This document shows positions 18,081 through 26,961 of a stretch of DNA of 50,335 bases, piece by piece; positions within the stretch are counted from its first letter, which is position 1; every line of letters begins with the position of its first letter. Below the pieces are notes generated by a model, which saw only the letters and a list, made by a program, of their open reading frames with translations, was not told the DNA's origin and made no database searches. Made by a program: the position numbers and the translations under genes. The DNA is from Bdellovibrio sp. Its GTDB lineage: Bacteria; Myxococcota; SpSt-1050. The stretch covers positions 1 to 50,335 of the forward strand of contig DYEF01000009.1 of the NCBI GenBank assembly GCA_020725805.1, written 5' to 3'.

Positions 18081-18934
18081 TTTTCACTCCCGTATTTATA
18101 TCTGATATATTCTTCGGTCTCTTCTTTCCAGTGCGGCATTGCAAAGCCCGTCGCATTCAGAAGTTTATCTTTCGACAGTTCGACTCTATTAGGTCTTTTT
18201 GCCACATTCTGAAATTCTGCCCATTTTTTCGACATCACAAGATTCTTGTCAAGACCGAGCAGGCTGCAGATAAATATCATCTGTTCGTACCTCGAACAGA
18301 CTCCTTCAGATGCAATATGAAATACCCCTCTGCAATCCTTTCCCAGAAGCCTCGCAGCAGCATATACCACATATTTGACATAGGTTGGTGAACCGAACTG
18401 GTCGCTGACTGCATCAACGGCCACTCCATTCATAAGTCTTCTGACAGATTTGTCGATAAACGTCTCACGGAATTCTCCAAAAAGCCATTGTACCCTCAGA
18501 ATGAGATATTCCGCACCCGAAAATTTCACAAGCTGTTCGCCTTCATATTTGCTTCTGGCATAAACGCTGACGGGATTTGCCTCTTCATCTTCCGAATACG
18601 GTGTATCCTTTCTGCCATCGAAGACATAATCCGTGGAAATATGAACGATTCTGATTCCGGTATCACGCGCTGCCGAAGCAAGATAACCTGCGCCACCCGC
18701 ATTTACGATAAAAGCCTCCTGAGAGTGGCTTTCACAGTAATCCACATCAGAAAGAGCGGCAGTATTAACCAGTATATCGGGTCTGAAATCCGAGACAGCC
18801 TTTCTGACCTTCTCCATATTCATAATATCACATTCAGAGTGAGTAAGAATATGTCTCTCGAAATTTTCCGGCAGATATCTTGCGAATGCCTTCCCCAGAA
18901 GTCCGCTTCCGAATATCAGTACTCTTTTGTTCAA
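18077..18934 (-). CDS. RmlD-like dTDP-4-dehydrorhamnose reductase
   Basis: This is an NAD(P)H-dependent reductase of the RmlD/RfbD SDR family, which makes dTDP-L-rhamnose or a similar deoxysugar. The 285 residues show the Rossmann start IFGSGLLGKAF, NTAALSDVDYCE, VHISTDYVFDGRKDTPY, the catalytic YARSK (YxxxK) near residue 126, and LRVQWLFGE. The start codon is TTG, six bases after the SPOR gene stop, with GGAGTAGG as ribosome-binding site. rmlA, rmlB and rmlC are absent here, so the specificity is inferred from family only. It is coupled to the cupin gene. Confidence 0.88.
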   Translation of the reverse strand: MNKRVLIFGSGLLGKAFARYLPENFERHILTHSECDIMNMEKVRKAVSDFRPDILVNTAALSDVDYCESHSQEAFIVNAGGAGYLASAARDTGIRIVHISTDYVFDGRKDTPYSEDEEANPVSVYARSKYEGEQLVKFSGAEYLILRVQWLFGEFRETFIDKSVRRLMNGVAVDAVSDQFGSPTYVKYVVYAAARLLGKDCRGVFHIASEGVCSRYEQMIFICSLLGLDKNLVMSKKWAEFQNVAKRPNRVELSKDKLLNATGFAMPHWKEETEEYIRYKYGSEK

Positions 18935-18939
18935 AATAC

Positions 18940-19620
18940 CTACTCCAGTGGTGTAATAAAAGAGTTGTATTTTTCCTTTTTGTCGAACTGCTGCTTGAAT
19001 TTCTCTGCATCTGCCTTTGTCGCAAATTTGCCGATGCGGACCCTGAAAATATCCTTCTCTTTGCTCTTTGCCCTCTGAATCCAGCTCTCATACCCCTTCT
19101 TTTCAAGTTCGGCCGCTGTCTTCAGTGCCTGTGAACGGTCAGGGAATGCCCCGACCTGAAGAGTAAATTTTGCATCAGTAATCTCCTGTTTTTTCTGCTC
19201 CATGGGGGTATCGGTCTTTGCAGCAACCTTTGTCTTTTCAGCCTTCTTCTCCTCCTTCTTCTCCTTCGGTTCCAGAGTTTCCAAAGCCGGCTTCTTCTCC
19301 TCAGAGACCTTTGGTGTTTCCGTTTTCTGCTCGGTATTCTTTGCGGACTCTTCGCTCTTTTTTACAGCCGCCTTCTCATCGGATTTTGCTATCTGTTCAC
19401 CGACATCCGTTACATCGGCATCAGCAGCAGGCGCCGGTATCTTTACTTCGGTCTCAGCCTTTTTTATGATATTACCCGCTCTCTCTGAAGAGACCGCCAC
19501 ACCGGACAATTTCTTTCCGAAGAAGACACCTGCACCAAAGACGAGTATCATAATGACAACAGAGGAAAAGAATAGAAGGAAAACCTGTTTTTTATCAATC
19601 AATACACTTTCATTCTTCAT
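18940..19620 (-). CDS. membrane-anchored SPOR-domain protein
   Basis: SPOR domains bind glycan strands stripped of peptide stems at division sites. This 226-residue protein has a short cytoplasmic N-terminus, one transmembrane helix (about 12-34, LLFFSSVVIMILVFGAGVFF), a Lys/Glu/Ala-rich periplasmic linker (about 50-145), and a C-terminal SPOR domain beginning KFTLQVGAFPDRSQALK and ending with FRVRIGKFATKADAE. The layout matches FtsN or DedD. Its ATG lies inside the 3' end of argS (11-bp overlap), with AAGGAGA as ribosome-binding site. A division role is likely but unproven. Confidence 0.93.
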   Translation of the reverse strand: MKNESVLIDKKQVFLLFFSSVVIMILVFGAGVFFGKKLSGVAVSSERAGNIIKKAETEVKIPAPAADADVTDVGEQIAKSDEKAAVKKSEESAKNTEQKTETPKVSEEKKPALETLEPKEKKEEKKAEKTKVAAKTDTPMEQKKQEITDAKFTLQVGAFPDRSQALKTAAELEKKGYESWIQRAKSKEKDIFRVRIGKFATKADAEKFKQQFDKKEKYNSFITPLE

Positions 19621-21334
19621 CTTCGTCTCCTTTCATACTCATTCTTTCAGGGGCATCTACCCCCATCAGATCGAATGCATTTTTCAGAACGGTTTTGAGA
19701 GCTATAATCAGAGCAAGCCTGCCGTTCAGCTTTACCGGGTCATCTGAGAGAACCTTTTCGGTCTTCTTATATTTTGTGTAATACTGATGAAACATAGCCT
19801 GCAGTTCCTGAATATAATATACAAGCAGATGAGGTTCAAGTGATTTTGAAATATTATCGAGGAGGTCAGGAAACTCACCCATTTTCTTGATGATATCCAG
19901 TTCTTCAGATAAAACAAGTCCGTCAAAATCTTCTTTGGAAATCCCTGCCGGAAGACCAATTCCGGCTTCAGCAGCCTTTCTTAGAATAGAACATATTCTT
20001 GCATATCCGTACTGTGCATAGTAAACCGGGTTGTTCAGAGACTGACTTTTGAGGATATCGATATCGAAGTCCAGCTGTGCATCTCCCTTTCTCATAAGAA
20101 ATGTATATCTCGTCGCATCCCTGCCTACATCCTGCATAATCTCATCGAGTGTGATAAAATCCCCCTCCCTTTTGGACATCTTTACAGGTTTCCCGTCTTT
20201 CAATACCCTGACCATCTGGACAAGAATCACGATAAAGTTTTCGGGATTATATCCCAGCAGTCTGACAGCCCCTTTCATCCTCGGAATATATCCGTGATGG
20301 TCAGAACCCCATATATCGATAATCTTCTGAAATCTCCCGTTTTCCCGTTCGAATTTATCCCTGTGATATGCTATATCCGACGCAAAGTATGTATAATACC
20401 CGTTCGACTTTCTCAAAACCCTGTCCTTATCGTCATCATTATTCTCCATCCTTAAAAACAGAGCCCCGTCCTTTTCGAAGACCTTCGACTCAGACTCAAA
20501 TTCCCTTATGCACCTTTCGACCATTCCCCTGTCAAAAAGGATGCTCTCGGAAAAGAAGTTGTCGAACTCAACACCAAGAGTCCCAAGAGTCGATTTGATT
20601 CTATCAAGCATATAATTAACTGCAAACTCTCTCACAACAGCCTGATTCTCAAGTGCACTCTCATAACCGATCTTCGTCTCAAGAATCAGCCTTTGTGCAA
20701 TCTCCCTTACATATTCTCCCTTATACCCGTCCTCTGGGATATTCGCCTCACCCTTCCCCTCAATCTCCTTTATCCTTTCGATTACGGAGAGGACCAGATT
20801 CTTCACCTGTGCACCTGCATCATTTACATAAAATTCCCTGAGTACATCATATCCGCAACATTTCAGCACCCTGCATATCACATCACCAAGAACCGCACCG
20901 CGTCCGTGACCTATATGCAGTGGCCCTGTGGGATTTGCACTTACATATTCCACAAGATATCCTTCACCCTTCTTCTCATCCGAATATCCGAACCTGTATC
21001 CGGACTCGAAAATACTGTTCAGTATGCCGAACATAAATTCTCTGGAGAAGAATATATTGATAAAACCCGGTGCCGCAAATTCAATCCTCGAGGCAAAATG
21101 GCCGCCCGAAGTTCTATGATTAATATCATTTAGTGTTTTAATCAGAAGAGAAGCAGTCTCGTCAGGCCTCTTCTTTAAGACCTTTGCAATAATCATAGGA
21201 GCATTGGTTGAGATATCACCCCATTCAGGCTTTCTGGGCTTCAGGATATCTATACCTGACAGATCTGATAAAATATCGGGGAATGTCTCTTGTACAGCCT
21301 GTAAAATTTTCTTTTTATAATAATTCCTGATCAT
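19610..21334 (-). CDS. argS: arginine-tRNA ligase
   Basis: ArgRS charges tRNA-Arg. The product has 574 residues, a normal class Ia length. It carries the N-terminal tRNA-recognition domain (1-110), HIGH-type ANPTGPLHIGHGRGAVLGD near residue 125, YASDIAYHRDKF, WGSDHHGYIPRMKGA, the KMSKREGDF motif, and the anticodon-binding domain in the last 120 residues, ending ERMSMKGDEDEE. An upstream in-frame start at 21544 is rejected. MIRNYYKK at 21334 has an AAAGGTG site, and the longer frame would run through both divergent promoters. It leads a four-gene operon with the SPOR, RmlD-like and cupin genes. Confidence 0.96.
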   Translation of the reverse strand: MIRNYYKKKILQAVQETFPDILSDLSGIDILKPRKPEWGDISTNAPMIIAKVLKKRPDETASLLIKTLNDINHRTSGGHFASRIEFAAPGFINIFFSREFMFGILNSIFESGYRFGYSDEKKGEGYLVEYVSANPTGPLHIGHGRGAVLGDVICRVLKCCGYDVLREFYVNDAGAQVKNLVLSVIERIKEIEGKGEANIPEDGYKGEYVREIAQRLILETKIGYESALENQAVVREFAVNYMLDRIKSTLGTLGVEFDNFFSESILFDRGMVERCIREFESESKVFEKDGALFLRMENNDDDKDRVLRKSNGYYTYFASDIAYHRDKFERENGRFQKIIDIWGSDHHGYIPRMKGAVRLLGYNPENFIVILVQMVRVLKDGKPVKMSKREGDFITLDEIMQDVGRDATRYTFLMRKGDAQLDFDIDILKSQSLNNPVYYAQYGYARICSILRKAAEAGIGLPAGISKEDFDGLVLSEELDIIKKMGEFPDLLDNISKSLEPHLLVYYIQELQAMFHQYYTKYKKTEKVLSDDPVKLNGRLALIIALKTVLKNAFDLMGVDAPERMSMKGDEDEE

Positions 21335-21362
21335 AAACACCTTTCTAAAACATACCACGCTG

Positions 21363-21391
21363 AGAATATTATTATATTTCTGCATTGGCAA
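21363..21391 (-). promoter_or_regulatory. putative argS promoter
   Basis: On the minus strand TTGCCA (21386-21391), a 17-bp spacer and TATTCT (21363-21368). It lies back to back with the plus-strand promoter at 21402-21430, so the 118-bp gap between argS and the small membrane protein is a divergent promoter region. Confidence 0.4.
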
Positions 21392-21401
21392 CAAAAAACT
21401 A

Positions 21402-21430
21402 TTGCAATTCATAAGACAAATCCTTATAAT
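21402..21430 (+). promoter_or_regulatory. strong sigma70-like promoter of the small-TM/ASH lipoprotein operon
   Basis: TTGCAA (21402-21407), 17 bp and a perfect TATAAT (21425-21430). Transcription would start near 21437, 16 bases before the ATG at 21453. This is the best promoter in the window and shows that the in-frame TTG at 21402 is a -35 element, not a start codon. Confidence 0.65.
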
Positions 21431-21452
21431 GAGCAGATATTCGGGAGGAAAT

Positions 21453-21686
21453 ATGTCCGGCAGAGATTCAAAAGACAGGATATCTGAAATCGAAGAACTG
21501 ATTAGCGAAGGCAGATATAATTCGGCTGCAGGTCTTTTAGGCAATCTGAACTACAATGACCTCACCGAAAACGACAGGAAAAAATATGACGATTTCAGAA
21601 AGATACTTGGCACTGACGGTATCTATATTCTGGTTTCGGCAGGACTTTTCATTATCATAGTAACATATTTTTTACTGGTAAAATAA
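21453..21686 (+). CDS. small tail-anchored membrane protein
   Basis: This 77-residue protein is not recognised. The soluble part (1-53) is charged and likely helical: ISEIEELISEGRYNSAAGLL, then NDLTENDRKKYDDFRKIL, like a single TPR-type helical pair. One C-terminal hydrophobic helix (about 56-75, IYILVSAGLFIIIVTYFLL) ends VK, giving tail-anchor topology. ATG at 21453 has GGGAGG 4 bases upstream and sits just behind a good promoter. The ASH-lipoprotein gene begins 17 bp downstream with its own AGGAGG site, so the two are probably co-transcribed. Confidence 0.8.
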   Translation: MSGRDSKDRISEIEELISEGRYNSAAGLLGNLNYNDLTENDRKKYDDFRKILGTDGIYILVSAGLFIIIVTYFLLVK

Positions 21687-21703
21687 AAGCAAGGAGGAAT
21701 AAA

Positions 21704-24700
21704 ATGAGAAATTTTTTGATTCTTTCACTGATTTCGGCACTACTGATGGTTTATGCATGTAACTGTGATGATACAGGACTCACTACCCTTTTCCCAAAAA
21801 GCGAGATTAAAGACCCAAGTGGAAATCTAAAAAAGAACGGCGATGTCTACGAACTGGATTTCGGCGAGGTCCTCGTCGGTTCATTGAAGATGATTGAACT
21901 TGAGATATACAACAACGGTGAAAGTGAACTAATTATAGAAAATCCCGTTATAACCGGCTCCACCGAATTCTCCGCCAAACTTCAGGATTCCAAGATAAAT
22001 CCCAACAAGAAGACAACACTGCAGGTAACCTATTCTCCCCAGAACAAAGGGGCAGACACCGCAAATCTCATAATAAACTCCAACGATAAGGAAAAAAAGT
22101 CAGTCACTATCAATCTGAAAGGAAAAGGGGTTCTGGCAGATATCGAGGTCTGCCTGACTGATGAGAATAAATGTAACGCGGATAAACCCGATGTCCTTTC
22201 CATCGATTTCGGTCAGATTACATACGGACAGGAGAGTAAAAAATACGGATTCTCGGTATCAAACAAGGGAGATTACAAGCTTAATATAATCAGTTCGAGA
22301 ATAATACAGTGTCCGTTCGACAAACCCGATTGCAAAATCGAGGAGATGGAGACACCAACTTATGCCGAATTTATATACGAACCTTCAGAGATTGCCGGAG
22401 AATATGAGGGCGGCAAGACGAACAGTTTTCAGATTTATTACAAACCTGTAAACGGCGGAAACGATAAAGGTGCGCTCGAGATAGTCAGCGAAGACCCCGA
22501 TGAACCGAAGGTCTATATTATGCTCAAAGGTGGCTGTATCGCCCCGCGAATCTGCCCCCAGCCGCCCTACTCCATCGATTTCGGGTCGGTCGTTGTAGGC
22601 CAGACAAAAGAGATGACATTTGAAATCACCTCCTGCGGCAGCGAAAAACTCGTAATCTCCAAAATGGAATATTCAACTACAACCTCGGATGAATTCGGAT
22701 GGACAGAAACCCCGGTACTTCCAATCGAACTTAATCCGGGCAGTAAATACACGCTCAAGGTCAAATATACTCCGAAAGATGTGGGAGAGGATAATGGCCG
22801 AATAGAAGTCAACACAAACGACCCGCAATCGCCCAACGGATACATTACTGTCAGAGGAAACGGTAAGGAAGGTCCGAGCTGTACCCTCGTCGTTGACCCT
22901 GTAGAACTGGACATGGGCTCAGTTGTACAGGGGAAGACCAGTCCCGAAAAAGTGGTAATGCTGACCAATACGGGAGAGCTCGACTGCAATATCAGTTCGT
23001 TTGTGAAGATTCAGGGACCTGATTCGTTCAAGATGACAAGACCCGATTTCAGTTCGGGAGCAACTGTAAAACCCGGACAGTCTTTGAATGTCTATTTCAC
23101 ATATACTCCTTCTGTAATCGGGACAGAACAGTCGAGATGGAGGATTACGAGCAACGACAAGGTTCACCCGAATCAGGATGTAGTACTGAAAGGTGAGGGA
23201 GTCAAGACACAGCCCTGTATAATCGAGGCAACTCCCAATCCGATTCAGTTTGGTCTCGTTGCCCTTGGCACATCGAAGGTCGTCAGTGTTACACTCAAGA
23301 ATACCGGAAACCAGAACTGCTTTATATCGGGACTCAAATTCGATTCGACCTCAAGCCCGGCATTTACTCTTGGAAATTTCCCGATTCCGAAGACACTTAT
23401 GCCAAATGCTACCGCCAAATTCGATGTGACCTTCAAACCGAGGGATATTAAGACAGAGACAGGTAAAATTCTCGTCGAAATACTCTCCGGATTCCTGCCG
23501 AAAACAGCAGCTACAATACCGGTATCCGGAGGAGGAACCGGTCCCAAGGTATGCGTAAACCCCAAAAAGGTCGAATACGGTATCGTAAACATCGGTGCCC
23601 AGTCTGACCAGAGTATCGAGGTCATTAACTGCGGTACGGCAGACCTCGAAGTTACATCCATCAAGCTCTCGGCACAGAGTTCACCTGACTTCTCGATTCA
23701 GGGAGCTGTTCCCACCGGCAAATATGCAGCGGGAGAGAAAAAGACGGTTACAGTCAGATACAAACCAATGGAGGAGGGAGAAGATAAAGGCAAACTCGAT
23801 ATAGCCAGCACTGACGCCATCGACCCGGTCTATTCTGTAGTCCTGCACGGCTACGGAGCAGACCCGAATACCCAGTGCGGAAATGTTACCGGCAGAGTCT
23901 GTTCTCCCGGTCAGGAAATCTGGATTGGCGGCGCCGAGGTCTGCGTAGGTTCAAAATGTACCATATCTGACCCGGACGGTTATTTCACGCTCTCCTGTGT
24001 ACCTGTCGGGAATCAGACCGTTCATATTGCCGCAGGCTCGTTTACAACCGATGTGCCTGTAGTGGTTAAAAACAGAGAGACTACCGATATAGGTGCCCAG
24101 TGCGTAAAATCCAACGCCAAGATTGCCGTTATGCAGGGACAGTGGGATGCAATGGAAAGTATTCTGGATGATTTAAAACTCCCCTATACCCTCTATCCTC
24201 AGGATGATGACAGGGTCGTGAGCAATTACAATGAGTTAAACAAATATGACATCCTTATTATTAACTGCGGTGCGATAGAAAACCTTGATTCAACAGCTAT
24301 TACCAATTTGCGAAACTGGGTTGCGGCAGGCAATTCATTTATGACATCCGACTATTCATATGATTATTTCGAAAAGGTATTCCCCAATGCGGTTGATTTT
24401 TACGGTGATGACAATTCCTCCGGCGCCGCACAGTCCGGTGGTTCTGCAAGAGGAATGACCGGGTGTACCGCACCTCTTACCTGTAACGTCATTGACCAGA
24501 ATCTGGTTGCACTTCTTGGTATCAATCAGGTAGGTATTGCCTCGATCTGCTGGACAACAATGGACTCAGCAGGGTCAAATACAGTCATACACATAGAAGG
24601 AGATGTTTATAATGACAAGAGCATGAGACCTGTTATTGTATCATATAAAGATTCGGCAAACTCAGGCAAAGCGGTATTTGCGTCATTCCATCTCAAAGAC

Positions 24701-24754
24701 CAGAATGCACAGAACATGGAGAAAATCTTTTTCTATCTTATATTCCAGATGTGA
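21704..24754 (+). CDS. large surface lipoprotein with six ASH domains, a regulatory-like beta domain and a GATase-like C-terminus
   Basis: This 1016-residue exported protein has a hydrophobic N-terminus ending VYACNC, consistent with lipidation. About six ASH/HYDIN-type (choice-of-anchor D) Ig-like domains of about 105 residues follow, each opening with a version of DFGxVxxGxxK and closing with LxGxG: roughly 50-140, 165-275, 285-385, 395-500, 507-610 and 618-720. Next comes a carboxypeptidase regulatory-like beta domain with disulfide-type Cys (725-800, GRVCSPGQEIWIGGAEVC). The last 210 residues (KIAVMQGQWDAMESIL, DILIINCGAIENL, LRNWVAAGNSFMTSDYSYDY) look like a ThuA or GATase1-like Rossmann domain without an obvious catalytic triad. 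Likely surface-exposed and adhesive or structural; function unknown. Confidence 0.85.
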   Translation: MRNFLILSLISALLMVYACNCDDTGLTTLFPKSEIKDPSGNLKKNGDVYELDFGEVLVGSLKMIELEIYNNGESELIIENPVITGSTEFSAKLQDSKINPNKKTTLQVTYSPQNKGADTANLIINSNDKEKKSVTINLKGKGVLADIEVCLTDENKCNADKPDVLSIDFGQITYGQESKKYGFSVSNKGDYKLNIISSRIIQCPFDKPDCKIEEMETPTYAEFIYEPSEIAGEYEGGKTNSFQIYYKPVNGGNDKGALEIVSEDPDEPKVYIMLKGGCIAPRICPQPPYSIDFGSVVVGQTKEMTFEITSCGSEKLVISKMEYSTTTSDEFGWTETPVLPIELNPGSKYTLKVKYTPKDVGEDNGRIEVNTNDPQSPNGYITVRGNGKEGPSCTLVVDPVELDMGSVVQGKTSPEKVVMLTNTGELDCNISSFVKIQGPDSFKMTRPDFSSGATVKPGQSLNVYFTYTPSVIGTEQSRWRITSNDKVHPNQDVVLKGEGVKTQPCIIEATPNPIQFGLVALGTSKVVSVTLKNTGNQNCFISGLKFDSTSSPAFTLGNFPIPKTLMPNATAKFDVTFKPRDIKTETGKILVEILSGFLPKTAATIPVSGGGTGPKVCVNPKKVEYGIVNIGAQSDQSIEVINCGTADLEVTSIKLSAQSSPDFSIQGAVPTGKYAAGEKKTVTVRYKPMEEGEDKGKLDIASTDAIDPVYSVVLHGYGADPNTQCGNVTGRVCSPGQEIWIGGAEVCVGSKCTISDPDGYFTLSCVPVGNQTVHIAAGSFTTDVPVVVKNRETTDIGAQCVKSNAKIAVMQGQWDAMESILDDLKLPYTLYPQDDDRVVSNYNELNKYDILIINCGAIENLDSTAITNLRNWVAAGNSFMTSDYSYDYFEKVFPNAVDFYGDDNSSGAAQSGGSARGMTGCTAPLTCNVIDQNLVALLGINQVGIASICWTTMDSAGSNTVIHIEGDVYNDKSMRPVIVSYKDSANSGKAVFASFHLKDQNAQNMEKIFFYLIFQM

Positions 24755-24808
24755 AGTATAAGGTTGGGAAGAAACTATATGAAAATATTCAAGCAAAGGA
24801 GTAATTAA

Positions 24809-25654
24809 TTGAAATTAACATTTTGGGGCACACGCGGTTCTATACCATCTCCCGGTAAAGGGAGGGAATATTACGGAGGGAATACCACCTGTGTCGAGAT
24901 CCGTCCGGACTCCGGGACACAGATAATAATTGATGCAGGTACCGGAATAAGGGAACTTGGTAATGACATGTTGAAGAACAAATCTGTAGCACAGGATTCA
25001 TATCTGCTCTTTACGCATTTTCACTGGGACCACATTCAGGGTCTCCCCTTCTTCGTACCCGCCTATATCTCCGGGAATAATTTTAAGGTTATGGGAGTAG
25101 AAAAAGACAGGGAGAAACTGAAAGAAATTATCTCTAATCAGATGAAGGTTCCCTATTTTCCCGTTACACTCGACACAATGCAGAACCAGCTTTCATTTCT
25201 CGAGTTATTCCCTGACGGAACGGAAATCGGAGATACCAGAATAAATTATATAAAGACAAATCATCCTCAGGATACGCTGGCATTCAGATTTGAAAAAAAC
25301 GGAAGAATAATTACATTTATGACCGACTGTGAACTTAATTCGGGCGCAAAGGATGCAAGACCACTCGAATTCTTTGCCGAGTTCTGCAAAGATTCGGACT
25401 TCCTTATTGTGGATGCACAGTTTACACAGGATGAACTCCCTAACAGATTCGGGTGGGGACATTCGTCAAATATGGACGCACTCAGGCTGGCGGAACTCTC
25501 CTGTTCGAAGAACCTGATACTCTTTCATCACGACCCCGCCCACAATGACGAATTTATTGACCGTATGGTCAGGGATGTAATATCTGCGGCCAATGAAAAG
25601 AAACTTGATATAAACTGTTTTGCTGCCCGTGATTACGAAAGTATCAGCACCTGA
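24809..25654 (+). CDS. metallo-beta-lactamase-fold phosphodiesterase-like enzyme
   Basis: The 281 residues have the MBL fold close to the PhnP / RNase Z-like branch that hydrolyses cyclic nucleotides or phosphodiesters. It opens MKLTFWGTRGSIPSPG and has IIDAGTGIRELG, the metal motif HFHWDH near residue 71, a second His in KTNHPQDTLAF, Asp in FMTDCEL, and the late HHDPAHND. It is cytoplasmic, with no signal peptide. The start is TTG with AAAGGAG upstream. It follows the ASH gene by 54 bp and ends directly against the stop codon of the convergent propeller gene. In MBL families this architecture does not reveal the substrate. Confidence 0.88.
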   Translation: MKLTFWGTRGSIPSPGKGREYYGGNTTCVEIRPDSGTQIIIDAGTGIRELGNDMLKNKSVAQDSYLLFTHFHWDHIQGLPFFVPAYISGNNFKVMGVEKDREKLKEIISNQMKVPYFPVTLDTMQNQLSFLELFPDGTEIGDTRINYIKTNHPQDTLAFRFEKNGRIITFMTDCELNSGAKDARPLEFFAEFCKDSDFLIVDAQFTQDELPNRFGWGHSSNMDALRLAELSCSKNLILFHHDPAHNDEFIDRMVRDVISAANEKKLDINCFAARDYESIST

Positions 25655-26947
25655 TTATTTCCAGCTCAGATTGTCTATATATTCAAGGTCTATAATCGGC
25701 AGATCATAAAGGAGATTTCCCTTAAGGTCTATTATCTTTATCCCCTTGCCGGGACCGTATGCTATTGCCATTGCATTTGCATTCGGCGAAAACGCTACCC
25801 CGTCGATGCCATTGTGGGTCTCCGCAGATACCCTCTTCGGCTGTGCCAGACCTTCTACGAGATAATATCCGGACTCGGGGAAAAGGATATGCAGATATCC
25901 GTGTTTGTTCTGGTCGGCAGACCATTCAGAGGAACGGTTTGCGACCTTTGCCTGAATCTTTTTGGCTTCATTTGTAATATTGACGAGAAATTTAGTCTCG
26001 ATATCATAGATGAACAGGTCACTCGAATAGACATCGTAGGAGCCTGCCGGATTCAGCATCGAGAATAATATCTTCTTTGAATCAGGAGAAAAGGAAGGAG
26101 ATGAAGGTCTGTTCTCCATCTCACCATCCATAAATGTAGTTATCTGGGTGTATTTCTTCGTCTCAAGGTTATAAATAAAGAGTTCATAATCATACTCCCC
26201 GAGATCATTAATCTTTACATATTTATTGAGGGCTATCAGTTTTTCATCGGGAGAAACTGCAAAATCCATCCCGCTGCAGACCTCTTCGGGCTCAAATTTC
26301 CCAAAAGGTGTTTTATATATCTTTCCGGATGATTCGAAATAAAACGAGTTTCCGTCCGGTGCCCAGAAAGGTCTTGTAAATTCATCCGAGAGGTCAGGGG
26401 AGATTTTCTGGGGGACGCCTCCCTCCGGGTCCGCATAGAAAATCGACGGCTTGGTTTTGAACTTTTCACGTGCAGAAAAGAGGAGTCCTCTCTTTGTACC
26501 GAAATCCAGTGGTCCTGCATCCGATAAAACAGTATCCTCATATCCCGCATCATAAGTATCTGTGGAGATATCGGCAGCAATCTCATCAGATATAATATCC
26601 GACGGCGATATATCTGAAACCGTATCCTCCGGCACATCCGTGAAAATGATATCCTCCGTATCCGTTACATCAGATTCCGTAATATCCTCATAGGAGACAT
26701 CTGCTATATCGGTCTGTCCTGTATCCGCTTCGCTGTCTGAAAGAGTTATATCGCCAGCGATTCCGGAATCGCTCTCCTCGTCCTTTATATCACCTGTATC
26801 AGAAGAGATATCAGACGAATAGTGATCACGTCCTGCGGATAAATCTGAAACAGCTGAATCGGAAATACCACTGCCGTTGCCGGACTCATCTGAACAGGAA
26901 TATCCGAAAGCAAATATAATTATCAGAAACAATAACACTTTCTTCAT
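25655..26947 (-). CDS. lipoprotein with Asp/Ser/Thr linker and TolB-like beta-propeller
   Basis: The 430-residue protein starts with a signal peptide and lipobox (FGYSC near residue 18). Residues about 20-145 are a low-complexity acidic linker made of SD, TD and DI units such as DTEDIIFTDVPEDTVSDIS. It would project the rest from the membrane and may bind calcium. The C-terminal 280 residues carry PD40/WD40-like blades: RPFWAPDGNSFYFES, DFAVSPDEKLIALNKY, PSFSPDSKKILFSM and VAFSPNANAMAIAYG. These resemble TolB and prolyl-oligopeptidase propellers, but no catalytic domain follows. ATG has AGAGGAGT upstream. It follows the 26962-27462 gene by 14 bp. Confidence 0.85.
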   Translation of the reverse strand: MKKVLLFLIIIFAFGYSCSDESGNGSGISDSAVSDLSAGRDHYSSDISSDTGDIKDEESDSGIAGDITLSDSEADTGQTDIADVSYEDITESDVTDTEDIIFTDVPEDTVSDISPSDIISDEIAADISTDTYDAGYEDTVLSDAGPLDFGTKRGLLFSAREKFKTKPSIFYADPEGGVPQKISPDLSDEFTRPFWAPDGNSFYFESSGKIYKTPFGKFEPEEVCSGMDFAVSPDEKLIALNKYVKINDLGEYDYELFIYNLETKKYTQITTFMDGEMENRPSSPSFSPDSKKILFSMLNPAGSYDVYSSDLFIYDIETKFLVNITNEAKKIQAKVANRSSEWSADQNKHGYLHILFPESGYYLVEGLAQPKRVSAETHNGIDGVAFSPNANAMAIAYGPGKGIKIIDLKGNLLYDLPIIDLEYIDNLSWK

Positions 26948-26961
26948 CTGATATTACTCCT

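Noticed and set aside
19202-19747. Antisense 181-residue frame over the SPOR gene
   Set aside because: Phe/Ser-rich reading of a Lys/Glu-rich coding strand; no ribosome-binding site; the SPOR protein on the other strand has clear domains.
21402-21452. Longer start for the tail-anchored protein
   Set aside because: The TTG at 21402 is the -35 box and the promoter ends at 21430; the ATG at 21453 has GGGAGG.
21335-21544. Longer argS start
   Set aside because: Would cross two promoters and the neighbouring gene; the shorter start has normal ArgRS length and a ribosome-binding site.
26520-26880. Apparent short tandem repeats (ATATC-rich)
   Set aside because: They only encode the Asp/Ser/Ile linker of the propeller lipoprotein; no CRISPR-like spacing or identical repeats.
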